A stretch of 64,000 nucleotides of DNA, taken from Brachypodium distachyon (lineage: Eukaryota; Streptophyta; Magnoliopsida; Poales; Poaceae). Below, piece by piece: positions 1-12,300 of the stretch. The stretch's first letter is position 1; each line of letters opens with the position of its first letter. Below the pieces are notes generated by a model that was given only the letters and a program-made list of their open reading frames with translations, did not search any database and was not told where the DNA came from. The translations under genes were made by a program, and so were the position numbers. The stretch is taken from NCBI RefSeq assembly GCF_000005505.3, contig NC_016131.3, positions 40,382,855 through 40,446,854 on the forward strand, read 5' to 3'.

Positions 1-220
1 CGAATTTCACCCTAATCTGACCATTTGGACTAAAATGGGCAAAGCTATCAAGTTTAATGAGTCATTTGAGGAGTTTTCAAGTTAATGGATGAAACTGAAT
101 ATCATTGTCAAGTTCATGAACCCGCAGTGTAATTTCCTCTGTATGTACTGTGTGTGTGCTGCCGGTCTAAACAAAACAAATCGAATCGAGCAACCAATTA
201 ATTCTTATCCACTTCCAAAG

Positions 221-1482
221 ATGTTGTTGTCTTCGTGCCTGGGAAGCGTGGTGTTGGTCGGAGCATCAGCCTTGGCCACCGCCGCTTTGACCTGGTCCGT
301 GTGGACGCTCCTGGAGGAATACCTCCACGCACGCCGTGCCTCCTCCAAAAACCCCTTGCCGGGCGGCATCCTCAAGGCCTTGGACGCCGGCGCCCTGGAC
401 CCGGTCATCGGCCGCGACGCCGAGATCGACCGCGTCGTGTGCATCCTCTGCCGCCGGACCAAGAACTGCGCCGCGCTCGTGGGCGCCACCGGGGTCGGCA
501 AGACGGCCATAGTCGAGGGCCTCGCGCAGCGCATCGTGGCCGGGGACGTCCTCGGCGCGCTCACCGGGGCGCGCATCGTGCAGCTCGACATGGGAGCCAT
601 GGTCGCCGGGACACGCCTGCGCGGCATGTTTGAGCAGCGGTTCAAGGAAGCCATTAGGACGGCGGAGGAGTCGGACGGCAAGATCATCCTGTTTGTCGAC
701 GAGATGCACGTGCTGGTCGGCGACGGGGACACCCGGGACGGCACCGGCGACGCGGCCAACATGCTCAAGCCGGCATTGGCCCGTGGCCGCATCCGTTGCG
801 TCGGCGCTACCACGACCGGAGAGTACCGCTGGTACATCGAGCCGGACGCCGTGCTCGAGCGCCGGTTCCAGAAGGTGGCCGTCGAGCAGCCGAGCGTCGA
901 GGCCACCATTGCCATCCTGCGAGGGCTCAAGTAGCGGTACCAGGATCACCATGGGCTCAGGATCCAGGACGACGCGTTTGTCGTTGCTGCACAGCTCGCT
1001 GGCCGCTATATTTTCGGTATGTTAAATCCAAGAATTTAATCTAATCGTATGTGGATTAGTGCAGTGCAAGCGTCGATGATTATTCGCAAGACAATTAATT
1101 GGTGCAACTTTTTTCAAAAATCGATATTGCGAGGTCACCAGTTTCCTGATAAGTCAATTGATCTTATTGACGAGGCATGCGCTACGACAAAGATGCAAGC
1201 AGACAAGTGAAAAATGGCCAATGCAGCCCTATGATCACTGCACCAAAAGAAGGAGCTAACTGTTGGCCCGAGCCATGTCGCACAGTTAAATATTACTAGT
1301 AATTCCTGATCATCTTATTTCTATTGTTTTCGTGCGATTTGTTTATAATATTGTCCAAATTATTAAGGTGAGCCGATGGACTAGAATCCCTCTCACTACA
1401 CTTGATCAAGAGGACAAGGAGAAGCTGACTCACCTAGCGAAAAAATTGCACGACCGGGTTGTTGGCCAAGATGAGACGGGTC
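221..1482 (+). pseudogene. ClpB/Hsp100-like AAA+ ATPase, copy A (5' half, broken)
   Basis: The ATG at 221 opens a frame with an N-terminal hydrophobic stretch ([16 protein letters not shown]) followed by an Hsp100 first nucleotide-binding domain. Visible motifs are [12 protein letters not shown], Walker A GATGVGKT, Walker B ILFVDEMH and the arginine-finger region LERRFQKV. Codon 238 is TAG (932-934), where copy C has CAG. Homology continues past the stop to a splice donor near 1017. Exon 2 (about 1134-1287) has FPDKSIDLIDEAC, an in-frame TGA at 1208, and TT in place of the GT donor at its end. Exon 3 starts at 1368 (SRWTRIPLTTLDQ) and stops abruptly at GQDET near 1480, where sequence like the MORF 5' flank begins. 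The second ATPase domain is absent. In the family such proteins thread substrates through a hexameric ring; this copy cannot encode a working one. Confidence 0.85.
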
Positions 1483-1570
1483 GTTAAACCCTAGCAGCAG
1501 CGTCGGCGGCGGCTACACTGTGTTCTTTTTTTTTTTGAAGGCATAGTGTGTTCTTTCTGAGCTGCTTTCG
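1482..1570 (+). repeat. Duplicated copy of the MORF gene 5' flank
   Basis: From TCGTTAAACCCTAGCAG onward this matches 23605-23655, the stretch just upstream of the minus-strand MORF gene, in the same orientation. About 28 bp of T-rich sequence is inserted within GTGTTCTTT. It is joined directly to truncated ClpB-like exon 3, so it marks a rearrangement breakpoint. Confidence 0.8.
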
Positions 1571-1611
1571 ACTTTGAATCGGCAAAGAACGTACCTACTC
1601 GTTCAGTTTCT

Positions 1612-1735
1612 TTTTTTTTACGAAACGGGAGCAGCGCTGCATTTCATTGATTAAGATAGAACAAAAGAGTTATTTACAACTCCAAGAAGGAGAGAGAACA
1701 AAAACAAAAAACAAAAAACAGCCTAGGAAAGAACT
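1612..1735 (-). mobile_element. LINE 3' end (antisense tail)
   Basis: Read on the minus strand, an A-rich 3' UTR-like sequence (TAAATAACTC, then ATCAATGAAATGCAGCGC) ends in a poly(A) run, seen as the T run at about 1612-1619 on the plus strand. This is the usual look of a 5'-truncated plant LINE tail. No coding part remains. Confidence 0.5.
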
Positions 1736-1787
1736 TTGGGAGGGCGAACCCTACGTTCGGTTTCTTAATATCTGTACATGATTGTTC

Positions 1788-2775
1788 GAGTAAAGTTCAT
1801 TTTAAAAGTTCATTTTAAACCTTGTGCTTGTAGAGGTCGACCACATCAAACCCTGAACTGCAAATCCCTGAAGTCGGCACCCCCAACTCTTCAATACCGG
1901 TCATTAGTTGCCAAAACAGTGTATCCAAAAACGTAGCACCAATTGGGTCCCACTATTAGTCCAACGTGCCCTGAGTAGCCAAACATGTCAACCACTACAA
2001 GCACTCTTTTTTTTTTTGCATTAGAGGAGGAGTTGCATCAAAATCAACTATGCCCCTGCCTGATATGGGTGACCACTGACCACGAACATCAAGCCTTACT
2101 TCCTGTCGACTACGTGCTCAAGGCCAGCCTGTCCGATATGGCCGGCCATGGGCATTGGGCAACCAGGTGTTCACCGACGAACAGCGAGGCGCTCAAGGCC
2201 AGCCTCGTCCCGGCCATGTGCAACCTGCACGCGGCGCTGGCCCAGTCAGCATGGATGACTACGTGCACCGGCCAGCAGCTCGTCCGTCGGCGGCCATGGC
2301 TAGCCTTCTTGGAGGAGGTACCGTTCGAGCTCGTCGCTGTGGATGCTCCCGGCCGCCTCATAGGCTACGGCAGCGGCGAACCGGATAATCAACGCCAGCA
2401 CGGCGGCCTTTCCCCTTTTCGCCGGTCTGATTTGCCCGGGGTTCGCATGCCCAGAATATACATCTACTGGTCCAAAGGAGGAAGAAGCTGTGGGACCCAC
2501 CAATAAAATTTGATGAACAGGGAATATGGATGGAGCATAGATGAGAAGTAGTCAAAGCCGCGTTTGTATTGAAAGGCCCGTGCGGGACCCACCCTGTACA
2601 TGTGGCTTGCTTTAGTCAAAGATCCTAGCCACATCAGCAATCCTAGTCTGTGATACCCTTATTTGCAACTAATGATCAGGATTGAAGAGTTGACGGTGCC
2701 AACTTCAGGGATTTGCAGGTCAGGGTTTGATGTGATCGACCTCTACAAGCAGATGGTTCAAAATGGACTTTACTC
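1788..2775. mobile_element. Long-TIR DNA transposon (MULE-like) with GC-rich captured insert
   Basis: The outer ends form inverted repeats of at least 150 bp: 1788-1945 matches the reverse complement of 2640-2775 (shared GCTTGTAGAGGTCGA, CACATCAAACCCTGA and CAACTCTTCAAT). Between them lies a GC-rich insert (about 2100-2460) that differs in composition from the arms. On the minus strand it encodes a hydrophobic stretch (AAVLALIIRFAAAVAYEAAG). Long TIRs around a GC-rich gene scrap resemble a Pack-MULE. A clean 9-bp target duplication could not be fixed, so the superfamily is an inference. Confidence 0.6.
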
Positions 2776-3390
2776 TTGTTCTAATTAATTCAAACTTTCT
2801 CAGCTTCCACCGATTTCGTAGAAAAAGGTATCTGCATACGTAAAACAAAACAAAAGCAATCTAGTCCTAGCGGTAATAGATTAGATACTGGTAAAAAAAG
2901 GGTAATAGATTAGATTTTGTGTTGTGTACATTTGTTTGTTTTTGCCAAAACTTGCGACCGTTGTCAAGTTGACAAATTTTGACTTGGGATAAAGATATTT
3001 CGAAACAAAGCAATTTCTCCAAATCTGCCCCGGTTGTATGCTGTTGTTAGGAAGTAGCGAGGCCCACACGTCATTCAGCCAGCTAAGGGCATTTTCAACA
3101 AGTTGATACTAGAGCTGATACTAAGAGGAGAGAGAAAAGCCAACCTCATGCTAAGTAACAGCTGCTACAACAGTTCGTTTATTTGTCTTGTTACTAAGAT
3201 CTAAAATACTATTTAAATGTTGCATGTGAGAGTAACTTGTGAGGATCTACAATGAACTATAACTTTGTAGCCTATACATGTATCTCTTGTATATTAACAA
3301 GTAGTCTATAATCAGCAAAAACATAAACAATACATTAATTATTGCTGCAAATCGGACATCATAATATACGGCCACGTACTATAAACGAAC
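2776..3390. other. AT-rich spacer, no gene seen
   Basis: No coding signal is visible. The segment starting near 3088 (GGGCATTTTCAACAAG) looks like the end of an old DNA transposon, but no matching end was found. Confidence 0.4.
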
Positions 3391-3391
3391 T

Positions 3392-3850
3392 GAGATTCAG
3401 GACGATGCTCTTGTTGCTGCCACACACCTCGCTGACCGCTATATTACCGGCATTTACTGATGCTCTCTGTTGCTCCGTTTTATTTTTAATTAACAAAAAA
3501 TTTTAGCAAGAACATGTGTGCTCCTTGTTTTTTTTTTACTTTGAATTTTGGAAAAATCTAGTGGTAATTGTGCAGCTGTATGCAAGAAATATGCTACTAA
3601 TTGTATTGGAATTGAGTACTCTATAATTTTTAAATTTAGGAAAGATTAGAATAGATATGGAAATTAAGTGGATGATTTTTTTGTTTTGTTAGCTCCCCAA
3701 TTTCCGGACAAGGCAATTGATCTGATTGACGAGGCATGCGCCGGCGTCAAGTTGCATGTCGAAAAACAAAAACAAGTCGAAGATGAAGAAAACAGCAGCT
3801 CTATCAATGCACCCAAGGCGGGAATTGTTACCACAGGTCATGTTGCGCAC
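3392..3850 (+). pseudogene. ClpB/Hsp100-like copy B (fragment: exon 1 end and exon 2)
   Basis: From 3392 to about 3449 this matches the last part of exon 1 of copy C ([15 protein letters not shown]). The donor reads GC where copy C has GT. The intron is close to that of copy C. Exon 2 at 3693-3850 encodes FPDKAIDLIDEAC and continues to the GT at 3851. The 5' part of the gene, with all of NBD1's catalytic motifs, is missing. The following intron is interrupted at 3866 by a CACTA terminus, and the downstream exons were not found beyond that element. It is more similar to copy C than copy A is, which suggests a later duplication. Confidence 0.85.
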
Positions 3851-3892
3851 GTAACTAACCGTTCCCACTACTACAAAACGGTCTATATGCCA

Positions 3893-4200
3893 CGCAACAT
3901 CAGTAACGAGTCCAGCGTGACCGTTACTAATAAAGAACATCAGTGTCAGTCGCGGCCACGACCGTTACTGATGAACCGAGCGGGCACCGTCCGTCCCCGC
4001 CCAGCCACACATCAGTGGCGGTCGCGCGACACGACCGCCACTGATGAACACTCATAGCTCGCGAGTTACATCAGTGGCGGTCGTTTAAGCGGCGACCGTT
4101 ACTGATGAACCAGGCATCAGTAACGGTCGGACCAGCTCGACCGTTACTGATGTGTACACGATTATCAGTAACGGTCGAGGAAACCTCGACCAACACTAAT
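3893..4200. repeat. Left subterminal repeat array of the CACTA element
   Basis: Multiple direct and inverted copies of a motif close to CATCAGTAACGGTC / GACCGTTACTGATG, with TCAGTGGCGGTCG variants, occur in about 300 bp. In CACTA elements such repeats are the binding sites of the element's TNPA-type protein. Confidence 0.8.
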
Positions 4201-4752
4201 GTTACTCGCGTATTAAGTACGCTGTGCGGAGCCGCAGCTGGTCGCGCCGCGCGTCGTGACGGACCAGCTGCGGCCCCTTCCTCTCCGGCGACGGCGTGGT
4301 GCCGCCCGACCGCGCCATGGCCTCGGCGACCACCCCAGGTACGCCCTCCTCCCTCCCCCCCGCGCTGGCGGCGCCGCCCCATGGCCGGCGAGCAGCCATG
4401 GCCGCCGAGCTCCATTTTTGGAGCTCCGGCGGCCGGCGCGCTCCGATCTTCGAGCCCTAAGCTTCCCTCTCCCTCCCGATGTCTCTCTCCTCCCGATCTC
4501 TCTCGCTGGCCTCAATTTCTCTCCGAATTTTCCCAATATAAAATTTTTGAGCTCCACGGCCGCCGGCCAAAATGCGGCGTCCTCTTCGTCGCCCGGAGCT
4601 TCCCTCTCGCTTGCGTGCTCTCTCTCCCTCCTGATCTTTCTCGCCGGCCTCCAATTTCTCTCCGAATGTCTCTAATTTCAAAATTTTAGTTAGCTCCGGT
4701 TAATTAGCAGATTAATCTCCTTGTCAATGATTAGGCTAACTATTTTGCTTTT

Positions 4753-7700
4753 TTGTTTTTTTGTGTATTGTGTTGTAGATCGAAGGATCGTTCTTGGATG
4801 TGCGCGAAGGAAAGAATCAATGCTCGATGGATAACCGAATGGACGGTCTTTTTTGGAGTCGCGAAAGGTGATATGGAACGAAAAGGACTTTTGATGATGC
4901 GTTGCCCATGTCGCAAATGTGGAAACACATGCATAATGAAGCCTGAAGATGTTCAGATGCACGTGCTGGCATCGGGTTTTGTCGATGGTTATTCTCGCTG
5001 GACTTGTCACGGGGAGGATGCAGTTGATGTCGGTAGCGGTAGCGAAGATGATGATGTCCTGCGGTATGATCTGGCGAATGAGTCCGAGGAAGAAACAAGG
5101 GTCGATGAGGAGGCTAATGTGAAAGGTGAAGTAGCTCCATGTGGCAGGATTGCCGAAATGCTAGATGACCTGTACCTACGGGACCAGCTGGAGGACCCCG
5201 AAGATGAGGCAGAGTCTGCTCAGTTCAAAAAATTGTTGGAGGACACAAACACACCCTTGTATGATGGAGCTGGCGAAGAAAACAACGTGCTCGAAGTGAT
5301 GCTCGAACTTTTGAGGCTGAAGGCAGCATCATGCTAGTCAGACAAGGGCTTCACGGGCTTGTTAAGTTACCTTGCTTCAGTTTTTCCACAGCCAAATAAG
5401 TTGCCCGAGAGCACATACGAGGCGAAGAAGATTACGTGCCCGCTCGGATTGGATTGCGTGAAACATCATTCATGTCCAAACGACTGTATGGTATACATTG
5501 GAGAGTACGAGAACCATGAGAGCTGCCACATATGCGGTGCATCGAGATACAAGAAGAAAAACGCCAGAGCTGGCGAAGACGATGGGGAAGAAGTGATGAA
5601 GGGCAGGCCGGCAAAGACTGTCTGGTATCTTACGACAGGTGGCTGAGTTGACGTTGGATGCAGAATGTTAAGGATGCGAGGTATCTCGTCTATCACGATC
5701 CGGCGCAAGCTGCATTCGATCCTGACAGGCACTACCGTGTGGAGAAGGCTGGGGTCCTAAGACACCCTGCCGATGGGACTCAGTGGAGGAATTTGGACAC
5801 GGCATTTCTAGATTTTGGGGCAGAGCCCAGAAACCTAAGGCTCGGTCTCAGCACTGACGGGATAAATTCTTTCGGAAACATGAACAACAAGCACAGCACA
5901 TGGCCAGTGATCTTGTTTGTCTACAACCTTCCTCTATGGTTAATCATGAAGAGAAAGTACATCCACATGTGCATGCTCATACAGGGTCCAAAGCAGCCGG
6001 GAGCTGACCTGAATGTGTATCTGCAGCTAGTGAAGGATGAGCTGAAGCAGCTTTGGAATCCTGGCAGAGTGGTTTGGGACGCAAACAAGAGGGAGTACTT
6101 CATGATTAGAGCAGCGCTTCTGACGTGCGTGCATGACTACCCCGCGAATGGAAATACTTCATGCCAGGTGACACATGGCTACAAGGCCTGTACAAAGTGC
6201 GGGGAAAACACGCCATCGGAGAAGTTGCCCGCTTCATCCAAAATTGTGTACATGGGCCACCGAAAGTGGTTGGATGCTAAAGACCCTTTGAGGGATGACA
6301 AGGAAAGGTTCAATGGGAAGACGAAGCACGGGACAGCGCCGAAGGAGAAGTCTGGTATGCAAATCCTCGGAATTGTGAACGATTTTGAGGTTGTCTCCGG
6401 AAAGATTGCTGCGAAGAAATATAAGGAACCTGAAGGCATCGTGTGGAAAAGGAGGTCCGTATTCTGGGACCTGGAGTACTGGGCACATTTAGAATGCCGC
6501 CACAGCATAGATGTCATGCACGTGGAGAAAAATGTATGCGACAACGTGCTGGGGTTGCTGATGAACATTCCAGAGAAGACGAAAGATGGACCCAACGCAC
6601 GGAAGGACCTGGAACTCATGTTTATCAGGAAAGAGTTGTGGGGCAAAGATCAAGTGTCGGCGGCCGACAAGAATGGTTTCGTGACGGTGACCACGCGGTG
6701 TCGTCTTGCATGTTACAACCCGTACAAAGACGAGTTGCATAGGATGTGCCAGTGCCTGCAGGGCATTAAAGTCCTATCGAACTACTCGTCGAGCATCAAG
6801 CATCTAGTTGACATGAAGAGTCACAAGCTATCTGGCATGAAGTCCCACGACAACCATGTCATACTCACTCAGTTACTTCCAGTCGCAATCAGAGGTATCA
6901 TGGAGCCGCACGTAAGGGAGACAATCATGAAGCTTTCTTTGACAGCATCTCGCAGAAGTCAATCACCGTTAGACGTGCCAGATACTGAAAGATAGTATGA
7001 TACAGATTCTGTGAGCTCGAGATGTTCTTCCCTCCATCATTCTTCGATATCATGGTCCATCTAATGATCCACATATGCGATGAGATCCTGTCCCTAGGGC
7101 CCTCGTTCCTGCATAACATGTATGGCCCTGAACGATACAACGGGATTCTAAAGCGGTACGTTCGTAACAGATCGCGTCCGGAAGGTAGCATCGTGAAAGG
7201 CTTTAGGGCAGAAGAGTGCATCGAGTTCTGCACGGATTGGTTGGCCGATCAGAAATCAATAGGTGTTGCCGAATCACGGCACAAGGGCAAGCTCGTTGGC
7301 GAATGTGGCCTTGGACAGACATACCTTAATGTCTATGGAAGAGGAAGGGAAGCAGACTTTGAAAGAGCACATTTGGTTGTGTTGCAAACTGTCGATTGCT
7401 GCCGGTCTTATCAGGAAATCCACATGGAACAACTGCGAAATAAAAACCCTAAAAGATGAGAAGTCTGGATCCACTAGGAGCACAATAAAACATTCGCAGC
7501 GTGGCTGAAGAATTATTGGTACGGCAGGGAGACGACCAATCTATCAGAAGAGACGGTTGCATGTTTGTCACGGAAACCTGCTTACCACGTCTCTACTTGG
7601 CAATCATATGCAATCATCGGCTATAACTTCTACACTGCGTCTCAGGACCGTAAAAGCACGTATCAAAATAGTGGTGTAGTCATGACTTCTGAGACCGCGA

Positions 7701-8215
7701 CCGACGACAACAGCAAAACCAAAGTGTTCTTCGGTGTTATCGAGGAGATCTGGAAATTGGAGTACTCGATCACAAAGATCTCAATGTTCCGTGTAAGATG
7801 GACCAAAGGTGAAAAAGAAGAAAGTCACAGGTTCACGACGATGGTGCTACCTCCTGAGATCCCTCGTGAACAAGTTGACGTGAGAAAAATTCCGGCAAGA
7901 GAGGAACCATGGGTCTTTGCTAAACAATGCAAGCAGGTATTCTACATAAACGACCCGGCAAATAAAGGCCGCGTCGTAGTAAGAAGAGGGAAAAGAAGCA
8001 TTGTTGGAGTGGACGGAGTTACTTCACAAGAAGACTACGAAGGTTTCCATGATCCGACAACCGCCGCAGATGATGACGAAGCAGAACGCATGATATTAAC
8101 GAGGAAAAGAAGATGTGATGGGAGCGAGAGCGAAAAAATACCACAAAAACCCTACCTCAGAAGCAGTTCTGAGAGGAGTCAAGTTATGACTTACCGAAGG
8201 AAGGAGAAGCACTAG
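4753..8215 (+). pseudogene. CACTA TNP2 transposase (decayed)
   Basis: The N-terminal part (about 4790-5060) has a transposase-associated domain (WMCAKE, then the Cys cluster CPCRKCGN). The core TNP2/Transposase_21 region runs 5338-6995, with CPLGLDCVKHH, CHICGASRYK, NLRLGLSTDGIN and SIDVMHVEKNVCDNVLG. A DUF4218-like part (7022-7459, MFFPPSFFDIMVHL) and a DUF4216-like part (7565-8215, VFFGVIEEIW) follow, the usual order in plant CACTA elements. Breaks: TAG at 5335-5337 where family members have Trp; TGA at 5644 followed by a frameshift near 5650; another frameshift around 6990-7010; and a gap near 7459-7565. TNP2 catalyses element excision and insertion in the nucleus. This copy is not expected to make a full protein. 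Confidence 0.85.
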
Positions 8216-8455
8216 TAGTCACATTGTAAAAATGTACTCGTACTGAATCTTAATGCAAACTTTGTACTAAGTGAAATTATGTGTGAAATTTGTTTGCATG
8301 TGATGAATTTTTTGAAATTTGTATGCATGTGATGAAATTATGTGTGAAATTTGTACTAGAAAAATGCATGAATTGATTCCTCAAACATAATTTCAAATGC
8401 ATGAATGAATTGATTCCTTAAACATAGTTTCTAATGCATGGATTGATTCCTCAAA

Positions 8456-8615
8456 CATCAGTAACGGTCAACTACTGTCCATCAGTAACGGTCGGTCGCT
8501 CTGCCGTCCGTTGCTAATGTGAGCACATCAGTAACGGTTGCGGAGCCTCCCGCCCGTTACTGATGTGTGGGTGATCATCAGTAACGGTCGCGAGATTACG
8601 CGACCGCCACTGAGG
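8456..8615. repeat. Internal cluster of CACTA subterminal-type motifs
   Basis: Several CATCAGTAACGGTC-type motifs in both orientations lie between the two CACTA genes, directly upstream of TATAAAAGCG at 8626. They match the terminal clusters, so this may be the promoter of the second gene or the buried left end of a second element. Confidence 0.7.
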
Positions 8616-8625
8616 TGCTTCAGCA

Positions 8626-8632
8626 TATAAAA
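8626..8632 (+). promoter_or_regulatory. TATA box of the second CACTA gene
   Basis: TATAAAA lies after the motif cluster and before a GC-rich leader containing AAACCCTAG. Its position suggests it drives the Ulp1-type gene downstream. Confidence 0.45.
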
Positions 8633-9300
8633 GCGAGCGGCCGAAACCCTAGCCCTTTACTTCTCGCCTGCGCGTCGCTTTCCTCTAGCAGACCAGTAGT
8701 GGGCGCTCCTCCTCCCCGGGCGAGGCCCTGCCGGATTTCCGCGCCGCCACCGCCGTCAACCTCCTCTGCGCCAAGCCCGACGCCGCCGTCAACCCCGCCT
8801 CCGCGCCGGACGCCTCCTCCCCCGAGCCCTCCTCCTCCGCGCCGAGCCCGAGCCCGCTGCCGCCGCCCCCGACGCCATCCTCCTCCTCCTATGCCTAGGT
8901 GCGCGCTCCTCTGCCTCCCTCTCCTCTGATTTCCTAGTGCTAACCCTAATTTGATTTAGGTTAGTGTTAGAGTTAGAGTAATTTAGGATTAGTGTTAGCA
9001 AATTAGTTGCTGTTGTTAGGGTTAGGGTTAGCCCTAGGAAATTACATGCTGGGATATACATGTTATCTTATGATTCGGTTGCTATATAAGTTGGGATATA
9101 CATGCTGGGATATAGATGCTATTTTATGTGGGCCCGACCATCGTGTCGGGTCATTGGAGAAGGGGCCGGCAATCGTGCCGAGGGGGTACATATGCGGGTG
9201 GGTTTTTTATGCAGGTTTCGAACTCCTAGTAGAGAAAATTTGCTAGTTTTTTAGCATAGGTCATGCCGAAATTTTTGGCCGATATATATTTGATGGTTTT

Positions 9301-12300
9301 GATGGCATAGGTATGAAATGGGCAAGAGGAGCAAATTGCCAGCTCTGGCTCAGGTAGCTCTCGTTCAGAAGTGCACGACAACGAGCAACGGGTGGAAGAG
9401 AGTAACCCGCAGCCTTCTGAAACTCCCGCTAAGAAGCAAAGGAAGAAGACGCCGAGGGGGAGCCACAACGTGAAGGAGTTCTGTTACGTGGTCACCCGGC
9501 ACTCTGACAGAGGCCGCCCGGAGTCGTCTGAGAGGGCACAGAAGGCCTTCGCAACGACCTATGGAGTCGTTGCACTCAAGTATTGCAAGATCACCGACGA
9601 GTGGAGTGACATCTCCCAAGTCGTTAGAAACACGTGCATCGCGGACGTTGCAAGGAGGTTCCAAGTCACCGACGAGTGGCGCGAGCGATTCCTAGCGGCC
9701 GTCAACATAGCAGTCCACAATGGACTTGCTAATTGGAAAACCACCGCTAGAAAGTGGATGGACAAAGCCTACGAGATCATCAAGAAGAAATGACCGTCGG
9801 TAACTAATGAGGCCGAATGAGAAAAATTCAAGAAGGAATCGTCTGACCCTGCCTTCATTGCGAAGAGTGAACGCATGAGAGCGTTGCACTTGAGGAAGCT
9901 TTTGAACCACAGGCTAGCGAGTGCAGGGAAAGAGGGGAAGAAGAAGGTCTGGTGCAAGCAGGACCGAATTCTCGAGGTGGCAGGCAGGGTGCCTCCAGTG
10001 CATGACATGCTGGAGGACCAACGTGCTAGAGAATATGCATGTCAGCACATGACCCCGAGGAGTGGGCGGGCATTGAGCCAATGCAGCCGCCTGTTAAAAA
10101 ATTTACGGTAAGGGTTCACGTGTATTTATTTGTTTTCGGCGTTAATTATGACGCTCCTGATCCATATAGACTCACGTCATGTCTTATATGATAACAGGAA
10201 AATGCCCACAAATGGGAGGAGAGCAAGAGGTCAGAAACCTCTGACAACTCCGTGCAGAGCAAGAGGTGTGAGTCGGCTGTGACCGCCGGCTTGCAAAACG
10301 CGGAGCACACGGGCCGTGTTCTAGGAGAAGGCGAAGGGGCCTGCTGGGATGATTATTTCCTGCCTGCTCTGAAGCGAAGCAGGGTCCAGAAAAAGCTCCC
10401 CGCTTCTGCTGAGATAATAGAACAAGCTAAGGCGGAGGCGCGAGAGCAGGCATCTATCGTGTCTCAAGAGGTGTCGCGGGAATATGCAGTGCAAGCCGTC
10501 CATCATTTGGTGTCGACATTGGCCAAAGACCACCCCGCCCTTGACGCCATACTTGGGGGAGGAGTGGAAGGTTTGAGGAACCTCCTTCCTCCTCTTCCTC
10601 CTCTTCCCCCGCGAAGCAGCGCTGCCTCCGACACACGTATGGAGGACGAAGACACCTACACCGCGGCTCCTAGCATGGACAACCCCCCCGCTAGCCAAAC
10701 GGACCCAAGCGAGGGCATCCGGGATAACGATCCGGGTCCGAGCGACAACATCCTTGTAAGCAATCTTTTCAAACTCTTTTTCACTCCTTACCTTCATGAA
10801 TAAAGATCTTACACACATATGCCTTCTTCTTGTTACACGAAGGCACCGCTGAAGTGTCATATCCACGTTGACAAGCCTGGGAAACCTGTAGGCACCATTG
10901 GCCGCCTGATGCCCAGACAATCACCGCCACTAGTGCACGGCATTCTCATGAACGACGCACAAGTGAGTGTGATGGTGGACTCCGTCGTCGACGACCATCG
11001 GGATTATGCTATCCCGCTACCTCCGGAGGAAGGCATGGATATCCTAGGCGGTTGTCCAAACTACCACATTATGGGGCCTAGGAGCTTGGTATCTCTCTAC
11101 AACCAGCGCCGGCCCTCTATAACTCCATCTCCCTCCGCCCACAAAAGTACTTCTCAATCGCCGCTCGGCCTTTTCTCTAGGATACTTCCTCCTATCGATG
11201 CCGGCGGAGATGAAGAGCGGGCAATGTCGATGCCTGCACAGCTCAAAGATAGCCAGACCACAGGGTCGGCACAGGCTGGAAGCGTCCCTCCTACCTTCTC
11301 TCTCTTGGGTGCCGCTGAGTCCATGGGTGGCCGCAAGATCGATGACAAGTACAAGGCAGAGGAGCAAAAGGCATGGAACAGTAAGAGGAGGCATAAAAAG
11401 AGGGGGCGCGGCGACAAGACCATCAAGGAGTCCTCCAATATCACTCAAGATGAGATGCATTATGTGCCTGACATAACTGGAGTCTGGGAGGACAATAGGC
11501 CTAAACTTCTCATCAAGAACCCATATCAAGGCCAGAGATTCGAAGACGAATCCTATTTTGTGGCTAGAGAGTTCGACCGGGTGCTTATTTACTATCCTGG
11601 AAGACCGATGGTCACCGAAAATTCCCTGCATGCTGTGTCCAGAGAGATGCAAAAGCTTCATCAGTTCTACATGCAAGCATCAGTTGGTTCTGAACAGCAT
11701 GCCCAATAGATCAATGTTAGAATCCCAAAAAACTATGGCTTCTTTGACTAAGAAACCGGAAAGATTCAGGAACGTCCTATCACCTTTGGTGTGGACTTCA
11801 ACGAACTGTTCCACCTCTTCAACCGCCAAAAGCTTGATATCAACCTCTTAAGGCTCTGGTCTGCCTACCAAATAAGAGAACTGCGGCGAATGGAGGTCAA
11901 AAAAGTAGCCATTCTAGACAACTACGGTGACATCGGTTTTGAGCCAGAAAAGGATGCCTCAAGAACCATGGCATCTAAATACTTGGTGGCATGTCTCGAG
12001 AAATACGCGGACGACGACTTCATCCTCTTCTTCCTTAATTTGGAGTAAGTTGAATTTTATATTTGGAACCATTTATTTTTTCTAATTCAGTCTTTCTTAT
12101 ACACCATTAGATACTAAAGTTTGTTTCTTTTGAAAACAGAGACCATTGGGTCACAATACTCATTTGTTTGCCTTGGTCCGCGGTGTACTACTTCGATGCA
12201 CTACTTCCGAAGAAGGGTGTTCGAGGTCGGTTTTGAAAACCCATCAAATCACTCATTAACACTGCCTGAAAAGTGGCGACCAAGAGAATACTAGCTGGTA

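Noticed and set aside
9012..9032. TTAGGGTTAGGGTTAG as an interstitial telomere
   Set aside because: Only about three units and not the plant TTTAGGG form; leader or intron sequence of the CACTA gene.
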